Source: Eutreptiella sp. 'Long Island Sound 2002'
Lineage: Eukaryota > Euglenozoa > Euglenophyceae > Eutreptiales > Eutreptiaceae
NCBI GenBank assembly: GCA_964036045.1
Contig: OZ038380.1
Coordinates: 170,196,245 to 170,260,244, forward strand
DNA: 64,000 bases
Direction: 5' to 3'
Of the stretch, positions 1 to 9,439 are shown one piece after another (position 1 is the first letter of the stretch; each line of letters begins with the position of its first letter). The notes below the pieces were generated by a model, which worked only from the letters and a program-made list of their open reading frames with translations, did no database searches and was not told where the DNA came from. Both the position numbers and the translations under genes were made by a program.

Positions 1-1640
1 CCGCCGGCAACAGCCGCAGGCCGTCCGCGGGTAGAAACAAAAAGAACGAAAGATATATCTCATTCGTCAAAGGACCGCCCTGCCATGAATACGATATCGA
101 CGCCTCGTGTGGCTTGGACAGGGCGTGGCTTAGACGGCAGTCGGAGCGAGAGGAATGGGGCGGGGGGGGGGGGGTGGGCAGTTCTTATTTCTGGTCGTGA
201 ATTGAAGCACTGCAATCACGCGGCGTGGCGCGCGCGTCTTGCAACGAGTGGGATCGCGGCGGATGGCGCGGGACTCTTCGATCCGACCAAACAAGATGAT
301 AGTCCGAGCAGAACGGCGCCGCACATATGTAAAGCGCTTTGGAAGAACAGACCCGCCTCTGACAAAAAAGGGGGCGGTTTCGCGAGTTGGTCCCGGTACC
401 CCCGTAAGAATTCTGAGCTACTGCACGTGTGCACATGCGGCAGTCAGCACAAAAGCGCAGACGGAAAAACGGCTCATCGGTGGCCTATAAGACCATAGGT
501 CCCTTTCTGTACCTGCACCGCCCCGCATCTCTCTGCCTTGGCACTGACCGACCAACCCCGCAACGGTCGGGGGGGGTAACGGCAGGCGGAGGATAACCGA
601 CGGGGTCGGAGCTTGGACGGTCCCTGGGGGCAGTCGTTGCTGCCAAACAAAACGTGACGGTCCGTAAAGACCGGGGGGAGTGGTGGGGGGGGGGGACCAC
701 TCCGCTACGGCGGACCGTATTCGACTCCGATACACACGTTCAGCCTGCAACTCATTCTTGTAGCTTAAACCAGCATGTGCATTATGCGAACGATTTGCAC
801 AACAGTTTCGGTACCCTATTTTGTTGTCTGTCTGCCAGAGCAAAGGCTCAGAGACTGATAGCCGAATACGTCCAGAGAAGCACTAAGAAACTGGCTGGCT
901 ACAGATACACAGCCAGGTATCCCCTTCTCTGCACAGGCGCATGGCACACAAGACTCGCACTAATGCCACATAGCGCACGCCTCAGGCACGTGATGCAGCG
1001 ACATTCGCTCACTGCCCCTGTGTTCTTCTCAAATCCATTCCGTAACTGGATCCTGCCCACGACGAGCCCCCCTCCCCCCTAAGGTAATCACAACCCTCAC
1101 CCAATGGGCGCAGCCAAGGCACGCACTCACCGACCAGCCCACGGGGCCACGCAGAGAACTGTACTGATCGCCTCTGGCGCCTTTGCCGCCCGCGACACGG
1201 GACGCAGTCAGCCCTTATCCACCCACCCACCCACCCACTCATGGCCTACCCCCACGGCGTTGGGCGGCGTTGGAGGAGGCGTTGGAAGGATCCGGTTAGA
1301 GCAAACTGCCCGGTACTGTGTGTGTATGCGTGTGTTTGTGTGTGTGTGGGGGGGGGTTGTTACCTGTTCCCCGCTACAAGCGCAGGTCAGGGTGGGTGGG
1401 CGGGCGGGGTTTTTGTTCAATGATCTGCCCGCAATGGCTTTCCCAGCCGTGGCCAACGGGTTTAAACGCGTTTCCCACACTACCCCGCGGCCTCCCTCTC
1501 CTTGAAGCGCACCCCCCGCCCGTCGGGTATTTCTGGGCATGACCTCCTGCCTCCGAAGACCACTCGCCTCCACGACCTGGCGTGTTTCGAGCCATTGCCC
1601 AGGCAGCGAACTCTCGACCATGGGGTCTTTAGAAGAGCTC
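1..1640. other. No recognisable gene; GC-rich non-coding stretch
   Basis: Open frames overlap on both strands and none resembles a known family. The stretch contains a poly-G run near 161-172, a GT-rich run near 1316-1350, and at about 110-140 a copy of the dispersed motif (GCTTGGACAAGGGC-like) that also ends the inverted-repeat element at 3540-3646. I see no splice-site plus coding combination worth calling. Confidence 0.5.
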
Positions 1641-1654
1641 GGAGGGCATGACTT

Positions 1655-1840
1655 TACTCCCGGCGCCGGTCATGGGATTTGGACTTGGAGGCTTTACCCG
1701 GTGGCGGTCATGGGATTCGAACCTGGAGGCTTTACCTGGCGCCGGTCATGGGATTCGAACCTGGAGGCTTTACCCGGTGCCGGTCATGGGATTCGAACCT
1801 GGAGGCTTTACCTGGCGCGGGTCATCATCCGCATCCTTCT
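1655..1840 (-). repeat. Tandem 39-bp units carrying a tRNA B-box (array 1)
   Basis: About four to five copies of a unit of roughly 39 bp. On the minus strand each unit contains GGTTCGAATCCCATG, which matches the internal RNA polymerase III B box (T-arm) of tRNA genes. The first unit is more diverged. The same unit forms a second array at 2245-2515, which runs into a tRNA-like sequence, so the arrays look like amplified 3' halves of a tRNA-related sequence. Confidence 0.8.
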
Positions 1841-1984
1841 GCCCCAACTTCTTTGATGATTGAGAGTCAGAAACCCACTTCAAGTGATCGGCATGCCCCT
1901 TCTTGACAAAAATGCTGTCATTGAATGCTTTGCAAAAAGGAGCTGCCATTTGCTGTGCAGTGGGGAACATGTCTGCTCTAGGAT

Positions 1985-2215
1985 CCTGAACTGCTCCAGA
2001 AAAATGGAAAAGTGGGGGGAAATGGAAAAATGGAGGGAAAATGAAAGAAAACACGACAAGTCCAAGGATAGATGCACAGTATCAGGGTGTTCAACTGCTA
2101 TGGAAAAATGGAAAATGGGAAAATGGAAGGAAAATGGACGTCAAACCTGAAAATGCAGTGAGAAAAAAAAATCACTGGCCGGGGCCGACTGGAAAAATGG
2201 AAAATTTCGGCCTAC
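1985..2215 (+). repeat. Degenerate GGAAAAATGG-rich repeat
   Basis: Multiple imperfect copies of (G)GAAAAATGGAAAA separated by variable spacers. The segment is purine-rich, lies between the two B-box arrays and shows no coding signal. Confidence 0.6.
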
Positions 2216-2244
2216 CCGACAGTAGCCGCTTTGCCGGCTAATGC

Positions 2245-2515
2245 AGAGGCTTAGTCATGGGATTCGAACCTGGAGGCTTTACCAGGCGCCGGCCATGGGA
2301 TTCGAACCTGGAGGCTTTACCAGGCGCCGGTCATCGGATTCGAACCTGGGGGCTTTACCCGATGCCGGTCATGGGATTCGAACCTGGAGGCTTTACCCGG
2401 CGCCGGTCATGGGATTCGAACCGGGAGGCTTTACCCGGTGCCGGTCATGGGATTCGAACCTGGAGGCTTTACCCGGTGCCGGTCATGGGATTCAAACCTG
2501 GACCTCGGGCACATG
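2245..2515 (-). repeat. Tandem 39-bp units carrying a tRNA B-box (array 2)
   Basis: About seven copies of the unit seen at 1655-1840, with small substitutions between copies (for example ggtgcc versus ggcgcc linkers). The B-box core GGTTCGAATCC is kept in nearly all copies on the minus strand. The last copy has TTTGAAT instead of TTCGAAT and leads into the tRNA-like sequence at 2480-2550. Confidence 0.8.
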
Positions 2516-2550
2516 AGTCATGTGCTCTGACCTCTTCGACCGGAGTCTCC
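2480..2550 (-). pseudogene. Degenerate tRNA-like sequence
   Basis: Read on the minus strand this begins GGAGACTCCGGTCGAAGAGG, an A-box-like D-arm. It continues through AGAGCAC and a GACTCAT segment resembling an anticodon loop with CAT, and ends with a T-arm-like AGGTTTGAATCCC. Order and spacing are those of a tRNA, but the anticodon and T stems do not pair properly, so a functional tRNA is unlikely. It is probably a tRNA pseudogene or the head of a tRNA-derived SINE, and perhaps the source of the neighbouring B-box arrays. Confidence 0.45.
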
Positions 2551-2633
2551 CCCTCCCAGACTCTCCAGAGCACTACGATAAGGCCCAGGCCAGGCGCTGG
2601 GGACTGTATGGCAGCCACCCCGCCACCAGAGGC

Positions 2634-2930
2634 TCAGAGCGTGTACTTCTGATGGGGGCTGGCGAAGGGCTTCGGGGGGCTCTGGACCTTGGGAGTGGGG
2701 GCCAGGGACACGAGCGACCCCCCGGCCGGCAGATGCGGGACCGTCGACGGCAACACCCGCAACGACAGCGACTGGACCGTCGCCGCCACCTCCACCGGGC
2801 CGGCCCCGTTGTACGGGACCTTCAGGCGGTTGCAGAACACCTTCAGGCAGGCCGCCTTGTCCTTCGGGGTGCAGGCCGAGAGGAGGGTGCCCAAACCCGC
2901 CGCGACTGCGTCGTAGTTCTGCCGAAGCTC
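2634..2930 (-). CDS. Receptor-type nucleotide cyclase, last exon
   Basis: The exon starts after a good acceptor (TTTGTATGGCAG) and reads 98 codons from ELRQNYDAV to a stop at 2634. Kinetoplastid receptor adenylyl cyclases carry, downstream of the catalytic domain, a segment with a short leucine-rich stretch, charged residues and a W/L-K-V-P patch. Here AGLGTLLSACTPKDK followed by CNRLKVPY fits that layout. The tail is proline- and serine-rich. Phase is 0 at the start, matching the phase-0 end of the exon at 4062-4574. It is the 3'-most exon seen for this gene. Confidence 0.6.
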   Translation of the reverse strand, partial: ELRQNYDAVAAGLGTLLSACTPKDKAACLKVFCNRLKVPYNGAGPVEVAATVQSLSLRVLPSTVPHLPAGGSLVSLAPTPKVQSPPKPFASPHQKYTL

Positions 2931-3539
2931 CTGCCATACAAACACAGGAATGAGGTCACGTTGTCGCTGCCGTCACAGCGCACGACGCCTACGGTACCCA
3001 GTTCAAAACCTACAACCTGCATTGGGGCATAAGAGATAACGCGAAGCCGTCCCGGGCGGATAAAAAGGGAGTATCCTTGTTCTTTGGGGGGAGAACCCAA
3101 TGAAAACAATGGGGAATGTTTTGCCATGTCTAGAAGCCTCCATGCACAGCTTTTTTGACATAATTTTCGGTTATCTCACCCATACACACATTTTCAATGA
3201 TGTGATTCCTGCAAATGATCATTTGTCAAATTCACGTTGAGAAAGGCTTACTGAGCATGGGATGTTTTCTGAACAAAACCTAACCAATGCCTCGGGTGTC
3301 CCCAGTGGCCCCGCGGGCCGCAAGGGACTGAATGCTTTGCTGGTGGCTCGAGATCGCCCCGGTATTCTATGTCCCGGGGTATGAATCCTTTCACCTCAGG
3401 ACGCTTTGGCCACCCGCGTTTGATATCCTGCAAAGGAGCCCTGACAGCTTTTTGTACAATTGTACTTGATCCGATACCCGAGCCTACAACACTTCCGAGC
3501 ACAGACGGGACACTACGCAATTATCGACTCCAAAATTAC

Positions 3540-3646
3540 TCCCCCCCCCCTGTATAAGTTACGCCAATGTACACAATTGTTACGGTCCCTACGCCTACTG
3601 TAGCTTGGACAACGGCGTAGCTTATACAAGGCGGGGGGGGGGGGGG
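3540..3646. mobile_element. Short TIR element with poly-C/poly-G ends (MITE-like)
   Basis: The left end is a C tract followed by TGTATAAGTTACGCC. The right end is GGCGTAGCTTATACA followed by AGGC and a G tract. The two ends are near-perfect inverted repeats about 100 bp apart. The internal segment TAGCTTGGACAAxGGC recurs at about 110-140, 9985, 10650, 17645, 18095 and 60050, so this is one member of a dispersed family. It is too short to encode a transposase. Confidence 0.65.
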
Positions 3647-3859
3647 TAGAATGAGGTCTCACATTCTTGCGGCATAACAAAACTTGAGATGGCTCGCTGT
3701 ATTGCAAAAGGGCGTGCAAAGCGTGGCATACCGTGGACGGAGGTGTGTATGCACTGTGCCACGATGAGTGTGAGCTCAGGCTTTCACACCGCGCACGGCG
3801 ATGGCTTGGCCTGCCCTCCACCCATTTGCTATGTACCCTGTGAAACGACTGATACCTCA

Positions 3860-4040
3860 TGTTTGCAACGTATGCCACACACGCACACGTGAACGCACAC
3901 ATGCACACGCGCACACCCGCACGCGGGCGCACAGACACATGTGTTGAAAGCCGCGAAAACAGACACACACACGCGCGCGCGCAGACACACAAACACACAT
4001 CGGCACACACAGCACGGCACGGCACGGCACAGCGCAGCAC
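3860..4040 (+). repeat. CA-rich and CACGG simple repeats
   Basis: Imperfect (CA)n with CG interruptions, ending in several copies of ggcac. It lies in the predicted intron between the cyclase exons at 4062-4574 and 2634-2930. Confidence 0.8.
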
Positions 4041-4061
4041 ATGACACGCGCGGACGCACAC

Positions 4062-4574
4062 CTCGGTGCTGACCTTCCCGCTACGCACCAGCGGATGGCG
4101 GCTGATCTCCCGGCCCATCCGCAAAGAGGGCGCCACCGACACCCCGTCGCCGACCTCCGTGGCGTGATCCGCCTCCTCGTCGTCGTCCCCCTCCACCTCC
4201 ACCCGCAGCGGCGGGAACGTGCGGTCCGCCAGCAGCACCGGCAGTGCCTGATGGATCCGGACCGGGTCCGGCACCCCGCGCAACCGGAACTCCCCCAAGT
4301 CGTCCCACTTGGCCGCCGAGCCGACGGGCGCATGCGCCGCGTTGCGCATGGCCTGGGACATGCCAATCTGCAGCAGAACGTGGCCCCACCGATGGAGGCG
4401 CCGCGGGGCAGACTCGGGGCGCGGGGCAGGCGCGGCGACACGGCAACGGGGCGGCGGTTCGAGACGCGCCACACCGAAGGCACTGGCGTCGTGCACCGCC
4501 TGCGGGCGTTTACAGGCCACGACATGGCCCGGGAGCGCGGCGACCTGCTGCTGTCCCATGGCACCGGCGATGTG
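4062..4574 (-). CDS. Receptor-type nucleotide cyclase, post-catalytic exon
   Basis: This exon has 171 codons with phase 0 at both ends. The acceptor is GTGTGGACCAG, preceded by a long C tract. The donor is GAG|GTGTGCG. The decisive segment is WDDLGEFRLRGVPDPVRI followed by HQALPVLLADRTFPPLR. In class III cyclases, and especially receptor adenylyl cyclases of kinetoplastids, a D-LG-x-x-x-L-RGV-x-x-PV motif directly follows the catalytic fold. An acidic patch (DDDEEAD) and a basic tail follow. The roughly 95 residues before the motif are longer than usual for the family. The link to the exon at 5769-6092 is not resolved: a short exon around 5000-5110 is possible, but I found no phase-consistent borders for it. 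Confidence 0.65.
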
Positions 4575-4679
4575 CTGGTCCACACGGAGGGGGGGGGGGG
4601 GGGGGGGCTGATCTGGTGGACCCCCGCCCCCCACCCCCACGGCCAAACCAGCCGCCCGCCCAAAACCAAAAAAACTTTC

Positions 4680-4782
4680 CTGTCGGGAAAAATGAAGTTT
4701 TGAATGGAGATCCAACACCGAGAGGCCCATTTTAGGTCCACAAACTTTTTTTTTGCCCTCATACCCCCCCCCCCCCCCCAAT
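4680..4782. repeat. Dispersed repeat (TTTTAGGT.CACAAACTTTTTT type), copy 1
   Basis: The copy contains a GAGGTC/GAGATCC segment, TTTTAGGTxCACAAAC, a T run, 'gcct/ccct' and a long C tract. Closely similar copies are at 36000-36080 and 36425-36510. The sequence just left of it (ttcctgtcgggaaaaa) also resembles text near 22250 and 36400. The function is unknown. Confidence 0.6.
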
Positions 4783-4973
4783 CCCTCCGAGTCGGCAAAC
4801 CCCCGCATGGACTGGGGTGCATAGCCACTGTCCCCTTAACGGTAGATGGCAGCTTCAATGGCATTTGTAACCGACAGTAACCGCCCCCAACCGGTTTGGC
4901 AACCTCCTCCAACCGCCTGCCTAACCGCCTCTGGGGCCGCCCCTGAGGTCCCTTCCCTTTTAATGCATCCCTG
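4783..4973 (-). mobile_element. hAT-like MITE / introner-like element, copy 1
   Basis: One end (4960-4973, read on the minus strand) is CAGGGATGCATTAAAAGGG. The interior matches the family core: minus-strand AGGCGGTTNGGAGGAGGTTG and a segment with GGTTACTGTCGGTT. The left end is poorly preserved. It lies in an intron region of the cyclase gene. The family has seven recognisable copies or fragments in the window. Confidence 0.7.
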
Positions 4974-5689
4974 CCTGAGGGGCCCGTGAACGGGACATCG
5001 GAGTGGTTTCAGTGCGGGAGGCGTGGCGCTGCCGGGGCCGATGCAGGACGTGCGCTGGGGTGTCTCGAGAACGGCGACCAGCGCGGCGGGGATCGCCCGG
5101 CGGGCCCGGCGAGGGGGGCGGTGGCAGGGGCGGTGGCAGGGCCAGGGTGGCACTCGATGCGGAGCGAGGCTTCCCCAGGGGCTGCAACGGCGGTTCCTGG
5201 CGGTTGGACACCGGTTGCAAAACGGTTGCGGGGAGGGCGGGGCAGACAAAAGCGGTTGGGGCAGTCATCCCTGAAAGAGAGGGTTGGGGGATGGGGGTGG
5301 GTACAACCGCGGAGATGGCGCCGGGCACCTGCGACACACGGGTCTTGGTGGTTCGTACATCCGCCCCCCAGAGCGCGGGGCACCACCCCCCCTCGAAAGC
5401 GCAGGCCTGAGCAGGGCTCCGTGCCGCGCAGGGGTGAGTGTGCGTCTGGATGCACCTGGTCAACGGCACGGGCAACAGCCCCGTCTCCGGGACGGCCGAC
5501 CCCCGGAGTAGTCAAACAGGACAAGTCATCCGGGGGCTCCGTTGACACAACCAAAACACGTTCGGGCCCACAGAGGGTCAGAATGAGCAGTGGCGAGAGG
5601 CCAATAGGCGCCGCCAAAGGCAAACAACCGAATACCGAGGCCTTGTACCAAAGCTCCCCCTCCCTCACGTAAGGCCCTGGAGGGGGAGG

Positions 5690-5736
5690 GGGGGTAGCCC
5701 CCCCCCCCCCCCCCCCTTCTAATGCATCCCTGCCCT
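5690..5736 (-). mobile_element. Fragment of the hAT-like MITE
   Basis: Only the terminal sequence remains. On the minus strand it reads CAGGGATGCATTAGAAGG and then runs into a long G tract. It lies about 37 bases inside the intron that starts at 5768, which is the position the full copies take relative to other donors. Confidence 0.6.
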
Positions 5737-5768
5737 CAGGCCCCTCGAGGCCCGGCAGCAGCGCCGAC

Positions 5769-6092
5769 CTGACCGCCGTGGCAGACGCTCTCGATGCGCG
5801 CGGCGGTGTTGACCGGGGGGCCGTAGTAGTCGTAGCCCTTCGTCACCGGGTCGTACTTGATGTCGCACCGGCCGTAGTGCAGGCCGCACCGGACGCGGAG
5901 GCCGTTGAACAGCGCCCCGGCGCAGGGCTCCGGGGCCTCCTCGTTGTCCTCCAGCTCGCACTCGTAGAGGACGTCGAAGTCGCGGGTCTTCCAGTCCATC
6001 CGCTGGAACCGCGTCTGCAGGTCCAGCGACAGCCGCAGCAGCCGCTCGGGCGAGTCCGACACGATCATGAACGCGTCGCCGATGGTCTTGAC
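5769..6092 (-). CDS. Receptor-type nucleotide cyclase, C-terminal half of catalytic domain
   Basis: This exon has 108 codons with phase 0 at both ends. The acceptor is TTGTCGTCAG|GTC and the donor CAG|GTCGGC. It opens with VKTIGDAFMIVSDSP, the conserved K-GD-F strand containing the second metal-binding Asp. It continues with DLQTRF and a variable acidic loop (ELEDNEEAPEP), then GLRVRCGLHYGRCDIKYD, VTKGYDYYGPPVNTAARIE and SVCHGGQ. The D-x-x-TKGYDYYG and N-x-AAR motifs are hallmarks of kinetoplastid receptor-type adenylyl cyclases. The N-A-A-R motif contributes the transition-state Asn/Arg pair. The product should make cAMP in the cytosol from a dimeric receptor. The first half of the fold, with the first metal Asp, should lie in an exon between 7090 and 6092 but is not seen. 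Confidence 0.88.
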
Positions 6093-6295
6093 CTGACGAC
6101 AACACCTGAGCGCCCCCTGACCGTGGCTCTCTGTGCCGTGGTGCGGCGGGGGGGTGGGGGCTGTGGGCCGTAAAGGGGTAGTGCCCAGGCCTGAATTGGA
6201 AGGGGGTGTTGCGGGGGGGGGGGGGTCTGGGGCCCAAAAGTGCACCAAAAATGGCCCGACCACGGGGGGGGGGGCGCCTCCTCGGGTTTGGACGC

Positions 6296-6800
6296 CAACT
6301 ACCCCCCCCCCGTGTGTGACATTCCGTCCGGTTGTTGCTCCTTTACGGGGCCCTGGACAGTCACCCGTTCGTCCCTTCGCATGTTGCGTCGGGTCGCTGC
6401 GTTCTGTCGGCCGCTGCGGCCGGTGCTCTTGCTGGTGTCGTTTCCGCGTTCGCGGAGCCCAGTGGCTGGTGTGTTGGGGCTGTGCTGAATGTGGCGGGAT
6501 GTGCCGTTTGCGCGTCAGCGGCGCCCAGTAGTTGGCGTATTGAGGGTTGTGCTGGTTGTTGCGGGGGTCGTTTGACGGTTTTGGCTGTCCCCACACCTCC
6601 GTCCTCAGGCCGTCCATAGCCTGCCTCGCTGCGATTCCGTGTGGGTGAGGCCCAGGCGCCCTGCTCCTCCACGCGCTGTCCCGGCCGTCCACCACATACG
6701 CTCGCCCACTCCGTGGGTCGCACGTGCGCAGGGCGCGTTCCTTGTTGGTTGCGGGTCGCGTGCGCTTGGCGGGTGGAGTGATTTACGCTGCACTGTGACC
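6296..6800. repeat. Long dispersed repeat, copy A
   Basis: The copy begins CCCCCGTGTGTGACATTCCG and continues about 450-500 bp. It is closely matched at 7815-8125 and 40075-40480. It contains an internal imperfect duplication of about 60 bp (agcccagtggctggtgtgtt versus cgcccagtagttggcgtatt). Open frames cross it on both strands but resemble nothing known. It occupies the interval where the missing cyclase exon would be expected. Confidence 0.8.
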
Positions 6801-7089
6801 GCGCCGTCGTCCTTGGTTCTGCCTGCCCCGGTTTTGGCGACTCACTAACCGTTGGCCGGAGGCCCCCTAGGGCGGGGGGTTTGGCATGACGCCTTGGTGT
6901 ATTGTTATCGTGTGCAGCTGGCGGCGCCTACTGGCCGATCGCCATTCGCTGCCCTTCCCTTGGACCCTTTCACTCCATAGGCGGTGGTGCCCTAGGGCGC
7001 AGGGGGGGGGGAGGGGGGCTCTGGGAGGGGGGGGCTCTGGGAGGGTCGGTTTTGGTGGCGCGGGGGTCCCGGTGGGGCGATTTTGGCAC

Positions 7090-7316
7090 CGCCACCGGCC
7101 TCTCGTCGTCCTTCGGCGCGTGGGAGTTGTCGCGCGTGCCCGCGCCCCGGAACCGCAGCAGGAGCACCACGGCGACCCCCAGCAGCACCGCGAAGGCGGC
7201 CGCGACGCCGATGACCAGCGCCGTGGGGGTGGTGCTCCGCGGCAGCACGACGCGGGCCGCGCCGATGGCGCACTGGAAGTCGAGGAGCTTCACGTGGGCG
7301 ATGATGGTCCACGTCC
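7090..7316 (-). CDS. Receptor-type nucleotide cyclase, transmembrane exon
   Basis: The exon reads GTWTIIAHVKLLDFQCAIG, then a single membrane span (TALVIGVAAAFAVLLGVAVV, followed by LLLRF), then a charged stretch (RGAGTRDNSHAPKDDERPVA) as expected on the cytosolic side. The donor is GCG|GTGCCAAAA. I took the acceptor as CGTGCAG|GGACG, which gives a phase-1 start. That does not match the phase-0 end of the first exon, so a small exon in between or a more upstream acceptor (poly-C then CGCAG near 7443) is possible. Position and topology fit a type I receptor cyclase. Confidence 0.6.
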
Positions 7317-7814
7317 CTGCACGAACGGCCCCCAGGGGCCCCACTGCGCGGCCTGTGACGCGGATCGATCGGCGCAGGACCGATACATACAACGCAGCCG
7401 CGTCGGCCCGGCCACATTTCAAAGGGCGGGAAGAAAATTGCTCTGCGGGGGGGGGGGGGGGGTGACACGGAAGCCCATTTTCCCAACCCCCCCCCCCCTC
7501 CTTGGCCGCCGTGACGGGAGGGGGGGGTTCAGGGCAGGGGTCCCCGACCTGCCGTGCCGGGGGGGGGGTCAACCCAACATCTATGGCTCAAAATGATACC
7601 CACGTCGTGCTGATCATTTTGACTACTTAGGCGTTGCCGCACAGCCGGGCTCAGCGCCCGTTGGCGGGGTGACTAGTCCCGAACCAGCCCGACAACCAGC
7701 CAGGGGCACCGCGTGCAAGGGCCCACGGCCTCCGGACTGTTTTGTGGCCCATTCTCTCCAAAACCTCTGATAACCTGCATCCGACTCCATCACGCGTATC
7801 GCTTGTGCTCACCC

Positions 7815-8125
7815 CCCTGTGTGACATTCCGTCTGGTTGTTGCTCCTTTACGGGGCCCTGGACGGTCACCCGTTCTTCCCTTCGCATGTTGCGTCGGGTC
7901 GCTACTTTCTGTCGGCCGCTGCGGCCAGTGCTCCTGCTGGTGTCGTTTCCGCGTTCGCGGAGCCCATTAGTTGGTGTGTTGGGACTGTGCTGAATGTGGC
8001 ATGGTGTGCCGTTTGCGTGTCAGCGGCGCCCAGTAGTTGGCGTATTGGGGGTTGTGCTGGTTGTTGCCGGGGTCGTTTGACGGTTTTGGCTGTCCACACA
8101 CCTCTGTCCACAGGCCGTCCATCGC
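7815..8125. repeat. Long dispersed repeat, copy B
   Basis: Near-identical to the first 310 bases or so of copy A at 6296-6800, starting CCCTGTGTGACATTCCGTC and ending at the GGCCGTCCATCG segment. It lies in the predicted intron between the first cyclase exon and the transmembrane exon. Directly after it, 8136-8180 resembles the right end of the element at 18317-18690 (GGGGGCTATATTTACCCCCC followed by GGTTGAAAG). Confidence 0.8.
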
Positions 8126-8427
8126 CCCCACCCCAGTTTTTGGGGGCTATATTTACCCCCCACCCCCGGTTGAAAGTCTGACCTCCCCATATGACCCGCA
8201 TCCCCCCGGGTGAGCGTGCAATATGGCGCGGGTGACGAGTATATGTGCGAGGCACTGCATGTGTGGCGAGGGTCTGCACGTCGCTGTACCGACGAGGACG
8301 CGCGCGCACCGCCGTGCGGGTGATCGGGGGGGGGGAGGTGCGCACTGCCGCGGGGGCCCTGTGTCGTGGGTGCACACGGTCGTGGGACTCAGCGCGATGC
8401 TGTGTGCCTGTGAAGGAGGTGTGGGCG

Positions 8428-8643
8428 GCGATGCATTGAAAAGGGGGGGGGAGGAACCCCGCCTCCCTTCCAGGGCGCCGAGCCTATGCCCAGCCACTGT
8501 CCCCCTGACAGCAAGTGCCAGCCTCAATGGCATTGGTAACCGACAGTAACCGCCCCCCAACGGCTTTGGCCAACTCCTCCAACCGCCTGCCCGACCGCTT
8601 CTGGGGCTGCCCCGGAGGTCCTTTCCCTTCTAATGCATCCCTG
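8428..8643 (-). mobile_element. hAT-like MITE / introner-like element, copy 2 (complete, 8-bp TSD)
   Basis: This is a complete copy of about 216 bp. Read on the minus strand it begins CAGGGATGCATTAGAAGGG and ends in the inverted repeat (plus strand CGATGCATTGAAAAGGG). An exact 8-bp direct repeat GGTGTGGG flanks it on both sides. The combination of CAG-starting TIRs and an 8-bp target duplication is typical of hAT elements. Its edge lies 15 bases inside the intron that follows the first cyclase exon. Confidence 0.85.
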
Positions 8644-8657
8644 GGTGTGGGGGGTAC

Positions 8658-9110
8658 CGTGTGGGTGACGAGGGTGCCGCCGTCCGTGTCGTTCGCCGGC
8701 TTGACCCAGGGCTCGCAAGTGGAGGGGCTGCGGCAGGAGTGCAGGTTCGCGTGGAAGATGCAGCAGCTCGCGGCGTTCACCAGCGCCGACTCGGCCGGGC
8801 AGGGCCGGTCGCACAGCGCCCGGTACGCGGTCCTGTTGAGGCCGGTGGCGAGGCGTTCCCAGAAGCGGTCCGCGTCTGGGAGGGTGACCTCGAAGGCCAC
8901 GGAGACGTACCCGCCCTCCTCGACGCGCTCCGGGATGGGGGTGGTCCAGCGCATGAGGAGCCCCTGGGGGGTGGCGATGCCCGTCGGGTGAGGCTCGCCG
9001 GCGAGGCTGTAGCAGTGCACGGCGCCCTCGTCGCCCAGCACCCAGTGGTCGGCCAGCGCATGCGGCGGGAACAGGAGGGCCCAGGCCAGCAGCAGCGGCA
9101 GAGGCAGCAT
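8658..9110 (-). CDS. Receptor-type nucleotide cyclase, first exon (signal peptide and ectodomain)
   Basis: This exon has 151 codons and ends at ACG|GTACCC (phase 0). I chose the ATG at 9110 because it opens a classical signal peptide: MLPLPLLLAWALLFPP, then HALA with likely cleavage before DHWV. A longer frame upstream only translates a trinucleotide repeat. The mature part has several cysteines (CDRPCP, ASCCIF, HSC, STC) and two N-glycosylation sequons (NRT, NDT), as expected of a secreted ectodomain. Together with the next exon the ectodomain is far shorter than the several-hundred-residue ligand domains of trypanosome receptor cyclases. Confidence 0.65.
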
Positions 9111-9179
9111 TGTGGGTGCACCCTGGGGGGGCGGTTGTGGGGCAGAGAGGTCCAGAGGGTCAGAGGACGACGGCAACGA

Positions 9180-9358
9180 CAACAGCAACAACCACGATGG
9201 CGACGACCACCACCACGACCACGACCATGACCACGACCACGACCACGACCACCACAACCACCACCACCACCACCACCACAACCACAACCACCACAACCAC
9301 CACCACAACCAACAGCACCACCACCGCCGCGCCCCCCCCCCCCCCCGCCGCCAACAGC

Positions 9359-9426
<68 letters not shown>

Positions 9427-9428
9427 CC
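9180..9428 (+). repeat. Trinucleotide repeats (ACC/GAC type, then pure AAC)
   Basis: 9180-9330 is an imperfect ACC/ACG/ACA trinucleotide tract. A short C run follows, then about 9355-9427 is an almost pure (CAA)n run of some 24 units. On the minus strand this is (TTG)n, lying 70-320 bases upstream of the cyclase start codon. The tract gives long artefactual frames of poly-Gln, poly-Asn, poly-Thr, poly-Val or poly-Leu. Confidence 0.95.
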
Positions 9429-9439
9429 AATGGCACGCG

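Noticed and set aside
2480-2550. Functional tRNA-Met
   Set aside because: Box A, an anticodon-like CAT and box B are in order, but the anticodon and T stems do not pair.
4995-5110. Short cyclase exon (ALVAVLETPQRTSCIGPGSA)
   Set aside because: Expected by position, but no acceptor and donor with phases matching 5769 and 4574 could be found.
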